Below the pieces are notes generated by a model. The model did no database searches. It had not been told where the DNA came from and saw only the letters and a program-made list of their open reading frames with translations. Source: Cunninghamia lanceolata (lineage: Eukaryota; Streptophyta; Pinopsida; Cupressales; Cupressaceae). From it: DNA of 64,000 nt. The position numbers and the translations under genes are program-made. Location: assembly GCA_027924645.1 (NCBI GenBank), contig BSBN01000829.1, positions 8,308,001-8,372,000 of the forward strand, read 5' to 3'. Shown piece by piece: positions 22,285-35,284 of this stretch (positions are counted from its first letter, which is position 1; each line of letters opens with the position of its first letter).

Positions 22285-23175
22285 TTATGGCAATAAATAG
22301 GCATTGAAAATGCTTGCATAGTATTTTTTCTTGAACATTATTCTTCTATTTTCCTTATTCTTAATTCTTAGAGCTCTATCTGGACACCTTGAAGCATAAT
22401 GACCTATTTTTCCACAACTAAAACATTTAAAAGGCAACTTACCATTGAACTTACCGGTACCCTTTTTCATCTTTCTCACAAAGTTATCTTCCACTTCATC
22501 AAAGTCTTTCAGATCTGATTCAACAGTCTTCTCTATTTTATGAGCTTTAAAAGTAGTCTCATCTTTTGTAGTTCCACTACTAGTGCCAAACTCTCTTATT
22601 TCAAAAGTAGTTAGAGTGCCAAGCAACTGATCTTTGGTAAACAGATTCAAATCTTGTAATTGTTCAATAGCAGAGACCTTATGACTACAAGTTTTAGGAA
22701 TATTTCTAAGTACCTTCAATATCACTTCTTGATCATCTATATTCCCACCAAGTCCTTTGATTCCATTGACAACTTCATCCACCTTCTGCAAGTAGCTTGT
22801 AATGTTTTCATCTTTAGACATTCACATGGTCTCATAAGTGAGCTTCAAATTCTACATTTTATCCCTTTTAATCTTCTCATCTCCTTCATAAACACTTTCC
22901 AACCTTTTCCAAATCTCATTAGTAGTTTTCATATTTACAAATTTCACCAACTTAGAGTTAGTAAGACCACTTAAGAGAGAATGTTTTGCCTTACCATATA
23001 TTTTAGCAGCTTTGACTTCATCTTTAGTAGTTATACCATTCTTAGGTATAGTGTAATTAGACTTGACACATTTTTAGACTTCATAAGCAAGAGAAACTAG
23101 ATAGGATTCCATCCTTACCTTCTAGAGTACATAGTCTGATCCATGAAACAATGAAATATCTTTCTTGTACGACAT
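22285..23175 (-). pseudogene. Gag of element B
   Basis: A copia gag (UBN2/DUF4219 type). The Met near 23175 opens a region with DISLFHGSDY, then ETM*MSKDENITSYL with stops at TAG and TGA. From 22821 the frame is open for 178 codons: VDEVVNGIKGLGGNI, KVLRNIPKTCSHKVSAIEQ, and an intact zinc knuckle CFSCGKIGHYASRC (C-X2-C-X4-H-X4-C). The knuckle binds RNA. Confidence 0.88.
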
Positions 23176-23212
23176 CCCAGATCTACCTCAAGATGTTAAT
23201 CTTTGTTCAAAG

Positions 23213-23233
23213 GAACCTGTCTCTGATACCAAT
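23213..23233 (-). other. Primer binding site of element B
   Basis: Minus strand reads ATTGGTATCAGAGACAGG immediately inside the 5' LTR end, the copia initiator-Met-tRNA type. Confidence 0.88.
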
Positions 23234-24424
23234 TGTTGAAGGCACAAGACAAATGAGAGGGGGGTGAATTAGTTGTATCAAAAATTTCAAACCCTCATAA
23301 ACATAATCGCATCCACATAAGTTCACTTAAAACCTTAATATGTTATGAAGATTAAACATGAAAAATAGATAACAAAAACTTAAACTTATAAACACCATGC
23401 ACAAGGGAACACCATATTTTTACGTGGAAAACCCTTAAAGGGAAAAACCATGGTGAGGATTAGCTCACAATATAAAGTAGTAGCAATATCGAATTACAAG
23501 AGGCTCACTACCAAAGAGCTCACTGCCAAGGACTCACTGCCCAGAAGAAGGAGAAAGAAGAAGAGGCTCACTACCAAGAGTGAACTGATATAATTGCATC
23601 TGACACATGCATGGGTTCAGTTCTAATGAAGCACAACAAACATCACCTTCGTATCTACATCAAAAGATAGTAGACACCTTCTGCTCACTGCATCTAGGCA
23701 CCTAATACATGAAATCTCTCACTGCCTTTTATCACACTCACATCACAAAATCCATCTCATCCACGCACTCATAATTCATGAATCCTTGACACTTATTTAT
23801 ACTATCATTACCCTTGAAGCAATCTTCAAGGTCGAAAACACAGTCTTCAATCCTTGAAACAATCTCCACGATTGGCAAACACACAATGTTTGAATTAGGT
23901 TTGGACCTAAACATCTCATGGCACAAAGGAATGAAGGAAAATTACTTTACACCTTAGATGAGACCTAAATCCATTCAAGCACACTAGATAGCACTCACAT
24001 AATCACCAAATAAATTCCATAATTAGTGCAAACATCCACGGTCAGCCAAACATGTGTAAACGTAATGAATTCTTGATCACACACTTCCACAAACCTAGCC
24101 ATAACTTGCAAACCACAGGCTTTACAACAATTTGGAAACATCCACGAACAAGTTGAAGTCACCTTGAGAACCAACAAATTCAATCACAACAAATTTCACT
24201 TGAAGACAGTTCATAGATTGCACACAAAAAAACATTATCGAACTCTGCTACACAAGAAACTTGCTTTCTAGAGCACCAAAATCATAAATCATTTGGATTG
24301 AAGATGGATAAGGACATTATAAACACACATCTAGAACTGCAACACCTAAAACCTTTCTGTGTAGGAATGTAGAGTAAAATATTTTCTCCCAGACACACTG
24401 CAAACATCATTAAGAACTGTTCGT
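23234..24424 (-). repeat. 5' LTR of element B, main part
   Basis: Aligns with 17136 to about 18325. It breaks off in the middle of an aligned word where element C begins and continues at 44845-45228. Confidence 0.9.
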
Positions 24425-25221
24425 TGAAAGGAAGCAAGGTATGCGGAAACGCTTCCTACACTGATCTACTGAGGAAAGATTTATGCAAATTTTAAATTTT
24501 ACAGTTACAGGTTATTAGATGCACATTAACAAAAAGGTAATAACAACATCAAAAGGCTAAACTCACAACACAAGATATACATGGGGAAAACCCTTTCAGG
24601 TAAAAAAACCTGACACTCCAAAGCCACCCAATATATTATTCAGGAATCAAGAAGATTACAATATACTTGCAAAGAAAGATTTCATAGGAGTATAACCAAC
24701 TAGAGATGTAGGAGGTAATTCCACATCTATAATACTCTTACACACAACCTCCATCTCAAGCTCCTAATATATAGGAGATACAATATAGTAAACCGTCAAC
24801 GATAATTACAAAACCATGAGCTAAAACCACTTGAAAGTGATGCCCAAATTATATCCAATCAAATATTCCTTGTGATGTGCCAAAACACACGCCAACATGT
24901 GTAACTCTCCCCTTTACAGCGCTTTTATATGTCCAACACATTTTTACATTTCCCAAAAACAACAGGTCCAACTTTCAGAGGCCATAACTTTTGATTCGGG
25001 TGTTCGATTGATGAACTGTTTGATGTGTGGAAAAGATTGTGAAGAAATCTATCACATTGTAACCCACTTTGTTGGTTACAATTTTTTTTTAGCTTTTAGG
25101 GACCTCTTATTGCCTCAAATTTGAGTTTGAAACTTTTTTCGCAATTTCAAAAACATAAACTTTAATATCTCGCAATCCAGATATGATCTTGATTCGAAAC
25201 TCACCCAAGATGTTTATTTAG
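24425..25221 (-). repeat. 3' LTR of element C, first part
   Basis: Aligns with 43835-44630. A minus-strand TATA-like run (TATATATTAGG) lies near 24763-24773. Interrupted by element D after the duplicated target TTTAG (25217-25221). Continues at 39203-39407. Confidence 0.88.
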
Positions 25222-25730
25222 TATTGTGAGGTTTCACAACATGCCCCATTTTGCCTTAGTAAAATAGAGACCCAACTTTTTTCTTGGCTGGTATGTTTTC
25301 TCGCTTTGGGCAGTAATGGTAAAAGTCATGTTAGGTCAAAATCCAAGTCAAAATTTAGGTCAGAATATCTCCCTGCAAAGGTCATCAATGGATAGAGACT
25401 CAAATTATTAGTATCTTTTCCTTTTACATAATGTCAAAATTCCTTAAAATAAGCAAGTTATGCCTGGTCAATGTTCTGGTCAACTGGATAGCCGGATATC
25501 TAGGTCCACATCTAGATCCTAATGAAATTTTGTATTATGTACCTATGTCATCTAAGAAGATGGATAGATAGAGAACCAAATTCTAAGAAACTTTTCCTTT
25601 TGGATCACCCCAAAATTTGTCAAAACAAAGAAGTTATGCATGGTCAAAATTTGGTCAAACAACACTGTCTAAAGATCAGGGATATTCACATTTACTTAAT
25701 GTCCACACATTTCCTAATATCCATGATATC

Positions 25731-26640
25731 CATGTGAGAATTCACTAAAATTATGATATCTTCCTCATTTCTTAATGAAATTCAAAATTTCAAAATGATC
25801 TAGAAAGCTTGAGACATGGGGAACAAAACCCAGAAACCATTTTTTGAAATTTGAAATTTGAAATCTTGGTCATCATCAAGATATTTCGCCCATCAGGATA
25901 TCAGGGTATTAAATTAATATTGAGGATATTTCCTAATATCCATGATATCCATGTGGGCATTCACTAAAATTGTGATATCTCCCTTGTTTCTTAACAAAAA
26001 TCAAATTTTCAAAATGATCTGGAAAGATGACGATGTGAGGAACAAAACCCAGAAATCTTTTGTCAAAATTCAAAATTCAAAATTTTGGCCATCATCAGGA
26101 TATGACGATATTAACTTAAGATATCTAATATTTCCTAATATCCATATCCATATGGATATTCCACTAAAATCATAATATCTCTCTCATTTCTTAACAAAAT
26201 CCAAAAATTAAAAATAATCTGGAAACCTTGAAATGAGGGGAACAAAACCTAGAAATCTTTTGTCGAAATTCAAAATTCAAAATTTTGGTCATATCAAGAT
26301 ATTTCACCCCTCTTAATGTCCGCACACTCCCAAAGATTAGGGATATTCACATTTTCTTAATGTCTGCATATTTCTAAATATCATGGATATTTCACCCAAC
26401 TTAATATCATGACATTCTCAAAGGTCTAGATATCGTGATATTCCCAACAAGACATTTAGTCAACCAGACATTTGGTCAACCAGATATTTTGACCAACCGA
26501 ATATCCTAATATCCCCTGTCCAACTGCATATTCACTAAAATAGTGATATCTCCCTCATTTCTCAATGAAATTTAAAAATTCAAAATGATCTGGAAATCTT
26601 GCGACAAGGAGAACAAAACCTAGAAATCTTGTTTTGAAAT
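25731..26640. repeat. Diverged sub-repeats within D LTR
   Basis: Four related units begin near 25731, 25949, 26148 and 26522. Each contains ATTCACTAAAAT, then TGATATCTCCCTC, TTTCTTAA, AAATGATCTGGAAA, GGAACAAAACC and AGAAATC. Between them lie many GATATC/GGATATC words. Spacing is about 200, 200 and 370 bases. The same units recur in LTR2 and LTR3. A second pair built on CAAGTTATGCCTGGTCAA-like words lies at about 25410-25660. Confidence 0.8.
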
Positions 26641-26936
26641 TCGCAAAAATCAAAGCACTATTCAAAAACATTAAAAACATGAATGCACATTAATTTTGCA
26701 AAGGTATTGATATTTGACAAATTTATTTATTTTTTGTGGAAGGAAATTGAAATTATGGCTAACATAAGATGGATCTTTCTAGAGGAGAGGAATATGTTGA
26801 AGATCTTCCAAGTGCTAGTTGTCAAGATGCTGATGTTACCCATGTGTTGCTCTCAAATGGCCACCGTTGATTGTTTTGAGAGGATCTTATCCATTGGATT
26901 ATCGTAACTTCATCCTCTCCTTGTTCTATAAAAGGA

Positions 26937-26944
26937 GATGGATT
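26937..26944 (+). promoter_or_regulatory. TATA box of D LTR
   Basis: TATAAAAG within CTTGTTCTATAAAAGGAGAT. It is preserved in all three LTR copies (also 32456-32463 and 38021-38028) while surrounding bases vary. Likely the core promoter. Confidence 0.7.
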
Positions 26945-28100
26945 GCCATTTGTAAAGTTTGGGAGACTTAATTGAGATACGATTGTTGAATGTCATGATA
27001 CTTTCTCAAGACAGATTGTAAATATGCATGCATTTGAATATTAATGAAATAGACATCAGATTGCAACTACATTGTAAATTATGAGTAATCTTTGTGAATG
27101 TCATCTGGATATTTCACTATGGTGCGATGCGTCCCTTGGAGTGCATATCAACTAGTGGATATTGTTGTCATTCTTTACCTTAGAAGATTACCATCAGCTA
27201 TGTGAAGTTGTGGAATGACTTGGCAACACATGGTTTGATTTTTTATCTCCATTTCATGAAATGTTAAATGGTGCATATGGATCAACTATCAAAGACTCAT
27301 TTAATTTCATTAGATTTAGAATGTTTTAGTTCATTTTCTTAAATTTCATTGAATCACCATCATCAGAGCTGCAAATAACGATAAATAAGAAGTAGATATA
27401 GATAGAATATGCTAAATTAACAGATAATTGAATATCCTTCGCATATTTGAGCAAATAGCATGTCATATTGAAAATATCATGCAAATATTGAGAAATAATG
27501 ATGAATCATAAGCAAGTATAGTAAATATATGATAAATAGTGACAAATTTGAAGCATATATAGTGAATTAGAGAAAATACTAATGTATTTCATGCAAAGTA
27601 TCATAACTATCAGTAAAATACCTATTGCAAATTACATTATTTGGGTAAATTTGAAGTGCAGCAACAAATATTAGTTTAGATAGAGATAATATTAGAAGAA
27701 CTAATTAAATCTTGGTAATATCTTTACAATTAGTCTAAATCAAAGATAGATTCAAGTGAATTACATCAAACTTAGGATAAATTCACATTAATTTGTGTAA
27801 ATCTTAGCTAAATGTTGTAGGATTTGACAGAATTGTTGGAGATTTGTGTAGAGCAGGCATAAAGAACAGGATATTTGAAGGAATATTAAAGAACTTTGTA
27901 GAAATTACTGAAGTACATAAGGTCCTAAACTGATTAACAACAACACACATCGACCTCTGAGTAACATCAGATCATTATAAACTAATGCACAGAGACTTGG
28001 GATCATAAATTCATTTTGAATTTATCATATCTTTTAAGATAAATAAAGGTTGTTGTGTAACTTTTATTTCATGTTGTTTAGACTAACATCATCATCAACA

Positions 28101-28121
28101 TAATTAGCGCTAGAAGGAGGG
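28101..28121 (+). other. Primer binding site of element D, copy 1
   Basis: TAATTAGCGCTAGAAGGAGG directly follows the LTR end; copy 2 is at 33632-33652. It resembles the site of element E at 54232. The tRNA is not identified. Confidence 0.65.
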
Positions 28122-28355
28122 CATGTGACTGAAAGCTTTGTATTTCTGTAAATATTACATAAATATTTCATCATTTCAGTTTAATGACTGCAAATATCTC
28201 TTGTCTAAGAGGATTTGACTGTATCTTTACAAAGATCTAGCTCAAAACTTCAAAGATTAGTCTGATTTTCTAAGCTTTCAAGTTTTATTCTAAGATATGT
28301 TAGATCTCATTAAATTTCAAAAGTCTAAAAAATTGAAAACAGAGTCTCATTTTCA

Positions 28356-29753
28356 ATGGATGCATATGAAGACAATTTCCAAGTAGATTTTGCTTTCTTT
28401 CAGGAAACTTTAAATGAGCAAATTTATCGTCAAAATTTGTGTAACTTTAGTTTATCTAGAAGATGTATGATACATAATTCTACAGAGTATAGTGAAATTA
28501 ATTGTTTAACTTTTCTTACAAGGCTAGATTTAACTTTGAAAGAACTAATTCCTTTCTTAGATGTGTACAGGACTGAGGTTTGGTAGAAAAATGAAGGAAT
28601 TCTAGAGCAACAAGAAGATACAGCACCAAAGGTCATGTCTTGTCAAGAAAATGCAATAGTTGAACTAGTTCTAGAATATAAGGATAGAGAAATATCTTTC
28701 ATTGAATCATTCTATGGTAAAAGTGAGAGTTCACTTCCATGTCAAAGTTTAAATATGAATAAAGCAGATGGTAGGTATGAATCTTTTGAAAATTATAGAG
28801 AAGAAATCACACCTTATTTTCAATCATCAGATAATTAGCAAAGAAGATTTAATGAGAGGGAAAATAAATGTGAAATTAATCTTGATACATATAATAAATA
28901 TATTGAATTATTAAGAAATACTTGTTAGGATAATTGGACAAAGAAGTGTAAATAAGGGGTGAAATCATCAAAATGCACTACTGCTAAAGAAGTTTCTATA
29001 ACAGCAACTAAAGGAGTCATAAAGAATAGAGTAAATACTAATTTATTATTTGATTTCTTTAAATTGAATGATCAAATAAAAGATTGTTGTAGGACAATAG
29101 AACTAGACACTTTACTGAATGGTAGAAGTGAATTATTTGAAGAGCAATTTGTGAAAATTGAAGATACAAAGGGTTATGTTATTGTTGTGCATGATCAGAT
29201 GTCAATCCAGTGCTATTTTGAAGATGAAGCAATGAAGTATTCCTATCAATCAAATGTTGTTCCACTTTTATAATTAAATTATTTAGAAATGATGGATTTA
29301 TGTATATCAAATCTAGTTGATGATGATACTCACTTAGATGCTGATGTACAAAAAATTGAAGAAAACATTGAGGTGTTTCTTGAGGTTAAAAATTAGATAA
29401 ACTTGCAGAATGAAGAGATAGATTTGGATAAATATGAAGAAGTAATCCATCACGAGTCATACATCCTTCAATTTGAAGTGATACAAGACATTGAGCCAAA
29501 TAGCAAAAATGCAATTTCAAATGGAGGACTAGCTGGTAGCGGACAAGCATGTCCAGCAGAACAAGAAATGCACCAGGTTGTATTTCTCCTTTCTCCAATG
29601 AATGATGTTGATTATTATTTTGATTATGGAAATTTAGGGGATAAAAAATGTAAATGGATCAGTCATGAACATAATGAATTTCTTCAATTACTGATCATTA
29701 AAGATTATTCTGTCAAATATGGAAAATTCATAATAAAAGAATATTTTTCATAA
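28356..29753 (+). pseudogene. Unrecognised ORF of element D, copy 1
   Basis: A single frame of about 466 codons from ATG 28356 to TAA 29753, interrupted by about six in-frame stops (near 28584, 28836, 28926, 28953, 29271 and 29394). The product is acidic, rich in Glu, Asp, Asn and Tyr. Landmarks include MDAYEDNFQVDFAFFQETLN at the N-terminus, RMCIHNSTEYSEIN-like sequence near residue 40, TKGYVIVVHDQMSIQCYFED near residue 275, and YYFDYGNLGDKKCKWISHEH near residue 420. I see no zinc knuckle, protease, RT or integrase motif and recognise no family. The stop at 29271-29273 (TAA) is CAA in copy 2, and the CAG at 29208 is TAG in copy 2, so at least these stops are recent C-to-T changes. It occupies the whole coding part of the element. 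Confidence 0.65.
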
Positions 29754-30773
29754 TACAAGGATAAATTTGTTAGGATTAGAACCATAACTAATGCCCTGAT
29801 TCTCTTGCATATTTTGAAAAGGCATGTAAATACAAGTGTGTGTGGGTGTTATCCTAGGCTTCATTTGCCTTGTAGTGTCTTGTACATAGTGTGGTAGAGT
29901 AGTCATTGCCTTTGTTTATTTTATGTTTGTTTCTGGCTTTGTTTTGTCTTTCTATCTTGCTTTGTTTGCTTTCATTCCTTTTTTGTTTTGTGTGTCATGG
30001 TCTTCATTTTTCTCAGATGCCTAATGGAGCAAACTGCAACCTTAGAAAATAGTGGAATTCCTTGAATTTAGGAAATGACTAAAGTTTTTCTACATAGGTT
30101 GTAACCTTTATGAATGTAGTTTGTCTGATTTTGTTTTTGAAAATATTATTCACCAGCAATAGTATGAAGCATTCAAGGAATCATATAAATATATACACTT
30201 AAAATTCTTTGAATTGGTTTGGGGGGTAGTAGATGTTCGCATTAAGTGAAAAATATAAAGGTTTGTCTTTGCTACCACTATAATTCCCAGCCTAGCCGTA
30301 GGTTCCATGACTTTGCAAATAATGAGTTGCAATGATATATCTTACACAAAAGGAAAATATTGAAAATCAAAATAAAAAAGAATTTATTCTCTCTAGGTCA
30401 TCTAATTAACCCTATCGGGGCTATGGACATCTAACTAGTAGTGGGGCTCTATTTGGGGGAATTATAGGTGATCACCTTGTCAGGGCTATGGACGCTTGAG
30501 CAGCAGCAAGGCTCTATCCAAGATTGGCTTAAAAGGTTCAATAAAACTATGTAGTTTAATGCAAATAACTCCTACTTTCTTGCTTTTCCAAAGAAGGGAA
30601 TAAATCAATTGCACACACTTAAATTCCTTTGAAAAATTTATTTACATTGTTGAATACATTTTTCATTGGCTTATCAGCACTCTTGCATTTAATGAAAGTT
30701 AGAAATTCTATGGTTAAATTTCTATTTATTCCCTAAATTATTTGAAATTTGGTTGTTTTATTTGGTTTCAAGT
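29754..30773 (+). other. 3' non-coding part of D internal region 1
   Basis: About 1.0 kb, T-rich, with no ORF. It holds a two-unit repeat at 30410-30457 and 30475-30522 sharing GGGCTATGGAC ... GGCTCTATC. No purine run lies directly before LTR2 (TATTTGGTTTCAAG), which is odd for a polypurine tract position. Confidence 0.6.
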
Positions 30774-33631
30774 TGTTGTGAGGTTTCACAACACGCCCCA
30801 TTTTGCCTTAGCAAAATAGGGACCCAACATTTTGCGTGGCTAGTGTGTTTTTTCGCTTTGGGCTGTAATGGTAAAAGTCATGTCAGGTCAAAATCCAAGT
30901 CAAAATCCAAGTCAGAATATATCCCTGCAAAGGTCATTAATGGACAAAAAATCAAATTCTAAGTAGCTTTTCCTTTTACATCATGTTGAAATTCCTTAAA
31001 ATAAACAAGTTATGTCTGGTCAAAGTTTTGGTCAACTAGACATCCGGATATCCAGATCCACATCCAAATCCTGATGAAATTTTGTATTATATACCTATGT
31101 CATCTAAGAACATGGATGGATAGAGAATCAAATTCTAAGCAACTTTTTCTTTTCGATCACCCCAAAATTCATCAAAACAAAGAAGTTATGCATGGTCAAA
31201 GTTTCGTCAAATAACACATTTCTAAAGATCAGGGATATTCACATTTACTTAATGTCCACAAATTTCCTAATATCCATGATATACATGTAGACATTCACTA
31301 AAATCGTGATATCTCCCTCATTTCTTATTGAAATTTAAAATTTCAAAATGATCCGGAAAGCTTGAAACGTGGGGAACAAAGTCCAAAAACTATTTTTTGA
31401 AATTTGAAATTTTGGTCATTATCAGGATATTGTGCCTATCAGGATATCAGGATATTAACTTAATATCCAGGATATTTCCTCATATCCATGATATCCATGT
31501 GGACATTCACTAAAATCATGATATCTCCCTCTTTTCTTAACAAAATTCAAAATTTTAAAATGATCTGGAAGACTAGCAATGTGAGGAACAAAACCCAGAA
31601 ATCTTTTGTTGAAATTCAAAATTCAGGATATCAAGATATTAAATTAAGATATCAGATATTTCCTAATATCCATATCCATATGGATATTTCACTAAAATCG
31701 CAATATATCTCTCATTTCTTAATTAAATCCAAAAATTAAAAATGATCTGGAAACCTTGCAATGAGGGGAACAAAACCCTGAAATCTTTTGTCAAAATTCA
31801 AAATTCGAAATTTTGGTCATATCAGGATATTTCGTCGCTCTTAATATCCATATATTCCCAAAGATCAGGGATTTTCACATTTTCTTAATGTTTGCATATT
31901 TCTAAATATCATGGATAGTTCACCCAACTTGATATCCTGAGATTCTCAAAGGTCTGGATATCGTGATATTCCCAACAGGACATTTAGTCAACCATACATT
32001 TGGTCAACCAGATATTTTGACCAACTGGATATCCTAATATCCCCTATCCAATTGTATATTCACTAAAGTTGTGATATTTCCCTCGTTTCTCAATGAAATT
32101 TAAAAATTCAAACTGATTTGGAAATCTTGCGACGAGGAGAACAAAACCTAGAAATCTTGTTCTGAAATTTGCAAAAAATCAATGCGTTGTTCAAAAACAT
32201 TAAAAATGTGAATGCACATTAATTTTGTAAAGGTATTGATATTTAATGAATTTATTTGTTTTCTGTGGAAAGAAATTGAAATTATAGCCAATTTAAGATG
32301 GAGCTTTCTAGAGGAGAGGAATATGCAAAGGATCTTCCAACTGCCAGTTGTTAAGATGTTGATGTCACCCATGTGCTGCTCTCAAATGACCACTGTTGAT
32401 TGTTTTGAGAGGATCCTATCCATTGGGTTGATGTAACTGCATCCTCTCCTTGTTCTATAAAAGGAGATGGATTGTCATTTGTAAAGTATGGGAGACTTAA
32501 TTGAGATAGGATTGTTGAATGCCATGATACTTTCTCAAGACAGATTGTAAATATGCATGCTTTTGATTATTAATGAAATAGAGATCAGATTACAATTACA
32601 TCATAAATTCTAAGTAATCTTTGTGAATGTCATCTGGATATTTCACTGTGGTGTGATGCATCCCTTGGAGTGCATATCAACTATGGATATTGTTGTCATT
32701 CTTTACCTTAGAAGATTAGCATCAACTATGTGAAGTTGTGGAATGACCTAGCAACACATGGTTTGATTTTTTTATCTCTGTTTCATGAAATGTTAAATGG
32801 TGCATATGGATCAACTATCAAAGACTCATTTAATTTCATTAGATATAGAATGTTTTAGCTCATTTTCTTAAATTTCATTGAATCACCATCATTAGAGCTG
32901 CAAATAACGATAAATAAGAAGTAGATATAGATAGAATATGCTAAATTAATAGAGATAATTGAATATCCTTAGCATATTTGAGCAAATAGCATGTCATATT
33001 GAAAATATCATCCAAATATTGAGAAATAATGATGAATCATAAGCAAATATAGTAAATATATGCTAAATAGTGACAAATTTGAAGCATATACAGTGAATTA
33101 GAGAAAATACTGATGTATTTCATGCAAAGTATCATAACTATCAGTAAAATACCTATTGTAAATTACATTATTTGGGTAAAGTTGAAGTGCAGCAACAAAT
33201 ATTAGTTTAGATAGAGATAATATTAGAAGAACTAATTAAATCTTGGTAATATCTTTACAATTAGTCTAAATCAAAGATAGATTCAAGTGAATTACATCAA
33301 ACTTAGGATAAATTCACATTAATTTGTGTAAATCTTAGCTAAATGTTGTAGGATTTGACAAAATTGTTGGAGATTTGTGTAGAGCAGGCATATAGGACAG
33401 GATATTTGAAGGAATATTGAAGAACTTTGCAGAAATTACTGAAGTACATAAGGTCCTAAACTGATTAACAACAACACACATCGACCTCCGAGTAACATCA
33501 TATCATTATGAACTAATGCACAGAGACTTGGGATCATAAATTCATTTTGAATTTATCATATCTTTTAAGATAAATAAAGGTTGTTGTGTAACTTTTATTT
33601 CATGTTGTTTAGACTAACATCATCATCGACA
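30774..33631 (+). repeat. LTR2 of element D (middle, mosaic)
   Basis: Starts TGTTGTGAGG and ends CATCGACA. Its first about 2.1 kb share diagnostic bases with LTR3 and its last about 0.75 kb with LTR1; the switch is near 32860-32895. A small deletion near 31625 is private to this copy. TATA at 32456. Confidence 0.92.
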
Positions 33632-33886
33632 AAATTAGCGCTAGAAGGAGGGCATGTGACTAAAAGCTTTGTATTTCTATAAATATTACATAAATATTTC
33701 ATCATTTCAGTTTAATGACTGCAAATATCTCTTGTCTGAGAGGATTTGACTATATCTTTTCAAAGATCTAGCTCAAAACTTCAGAGATTAGTCTGATTTT
33801 CTGAGCTTTCAAGTTTTATTTTGAGATATGTTAGATCTCATTAAATTTCAAAAGTCTAAAAAATTGAAAACAGAGTCTCATTTTCA

Positions 33887-35284
33887 ATGGATGCATATGA
33901 AGACAATTTCCAAGTAGATTTTGCTTTCTTTCAGGAAACTTTAAATGAGCAAATTTATCATCAAAATTTGTGTAACTTTAGTTTATCTAGAAGATGTATG
34001 ATACATAATTCTACAGAGTACAGTGAAATTAATTATTTAACTTTTCTTACAAGGCTAGATTTAACTTTGAAAGAACTAATTCCTTTCTCAGATGTGTACA
34101 GGATTGAGGTTTGGTAGAAAAATGAAGGAATTCTAGAGCAACAAGAAGATACAGCACCAAAGGTCATGTCTTGTCCAGAAAATGCAATAGTTGAACCAGT
34201 TCTAGAATATAAGGATAGAGAAATATCTTTCATTGAATCATTCTATGGTAAAAGTGAGAGGTCACTTCCATGTCAAAGTTCAAATATGAATAAAGCAGAT
34301 GGTAGGTATGAATCTTTTGAAAATTATAGAGAAGAAATCACACCCTATTTTCAATCATCAGATAATTAGCAAAGAAGATTTAATGAGAGGGAAAATAAAT
34401 GTGAAATTAATCTTGATACATTTAATAAATATATTGAATTATTAAGAAATACTTGTTAGGATAATTGGACAAAGAAGTGTAAATAGGTGGTGAAATAATT
34501 AAAATGCACTACTGCTAAAGAAGTTTCTATAACAGCAACTAAAGGAGTCATAAAGAATAGAGTAAATACTAATTTATTATTTGATTTCTTTAAATTGAAT
34601 GATCAAATAAAAGATTGTTGTAGGACAATAGAACTAAACACTTTACTGAATGGTAGAAGTGAATTATTTGAAGAGCAATTTGTGAAAATTGAAGATACAA
34701 AGGGTTATGTTATTGTTGTGCATGATCAGATGTCAATCTAGTGCTATTTTGAATATGAAGCAGGGAAGTATTCCTATCAATAAAATGTTGTTCCACCTTT
34801 ACAATTAAATTATTTAGAAATGATGGATTTATGTATATCAAATCTGGTTGATGATGATACTCACTTAGATGCTGATGTACAGAAAATTGAAGAAAACATT
34901 GAGGTGTTTCTTGAGGTTAAAAATTAGATAAACTTGCAGAATGAAGAGATAGATTTGGATAAATATGAAGAAGTAATCCATCACGAGTCATACATCCTTC
35001 AATTTGAAGTGATACAAGACATTGAGCCAAATAGCAAAAATGCAAAGTCAAATGGAGGACTAGATGGCAGCGGACAAGCATGTCCAGCAGAACAAGACAT
35101 GCACCAAGTTGTATTTCTCCTTTCTCTAATGAATGATGTTGATTATTATTTTGATTATGGAAATTTAGGGGATAAAAAATGTAAATGGATCAGTCATGAA
35201 CATAATGAATTTCTTCAATTACTGATCATTAAAGATTATTCTGTCAAATATGGGAAATTCATAATAAAAGAATATTTTTCATAA
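33887..35284 (+). pseudogene. Unrecognised ORF of element D, copy 2
   Basis: Second copy of the ORF at 28356, exactly 5,531 bases downstream and only a few per cent different. Most stops are shared with copy 1, so they predate the tandem duplication. Private lesions include TAG at 34739-34741 (CAG in copy 1), a TAA near 34497 and another near 34780. At 34802-34804 it keeps CAA where copy 1 has TAA. Function unknown, as for copy 1. Confidence 0.65.

Larger units (their letters stand above)
25222..28100 (+). repeat. LTR1 of element D (5' LTR)
   Basis: Starts TATTGTGAGG (the TG mutated to TA; the other two copies keep TGTTGTGAGG) and ends ATCATCAACA. The U3 part is built of diverged sub-repeats (see 25731-26640). 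The TATA box is at 26937. Non-coding throughout. Confidence 0.92.

Noticed and set aside
28356..29753. In-frame TAG/TAA as possible stop-codon readthrough or altered code
   Set aside because: Paired copies show sense codons (CAA, CAG) where the other has stops, so these are mutations.
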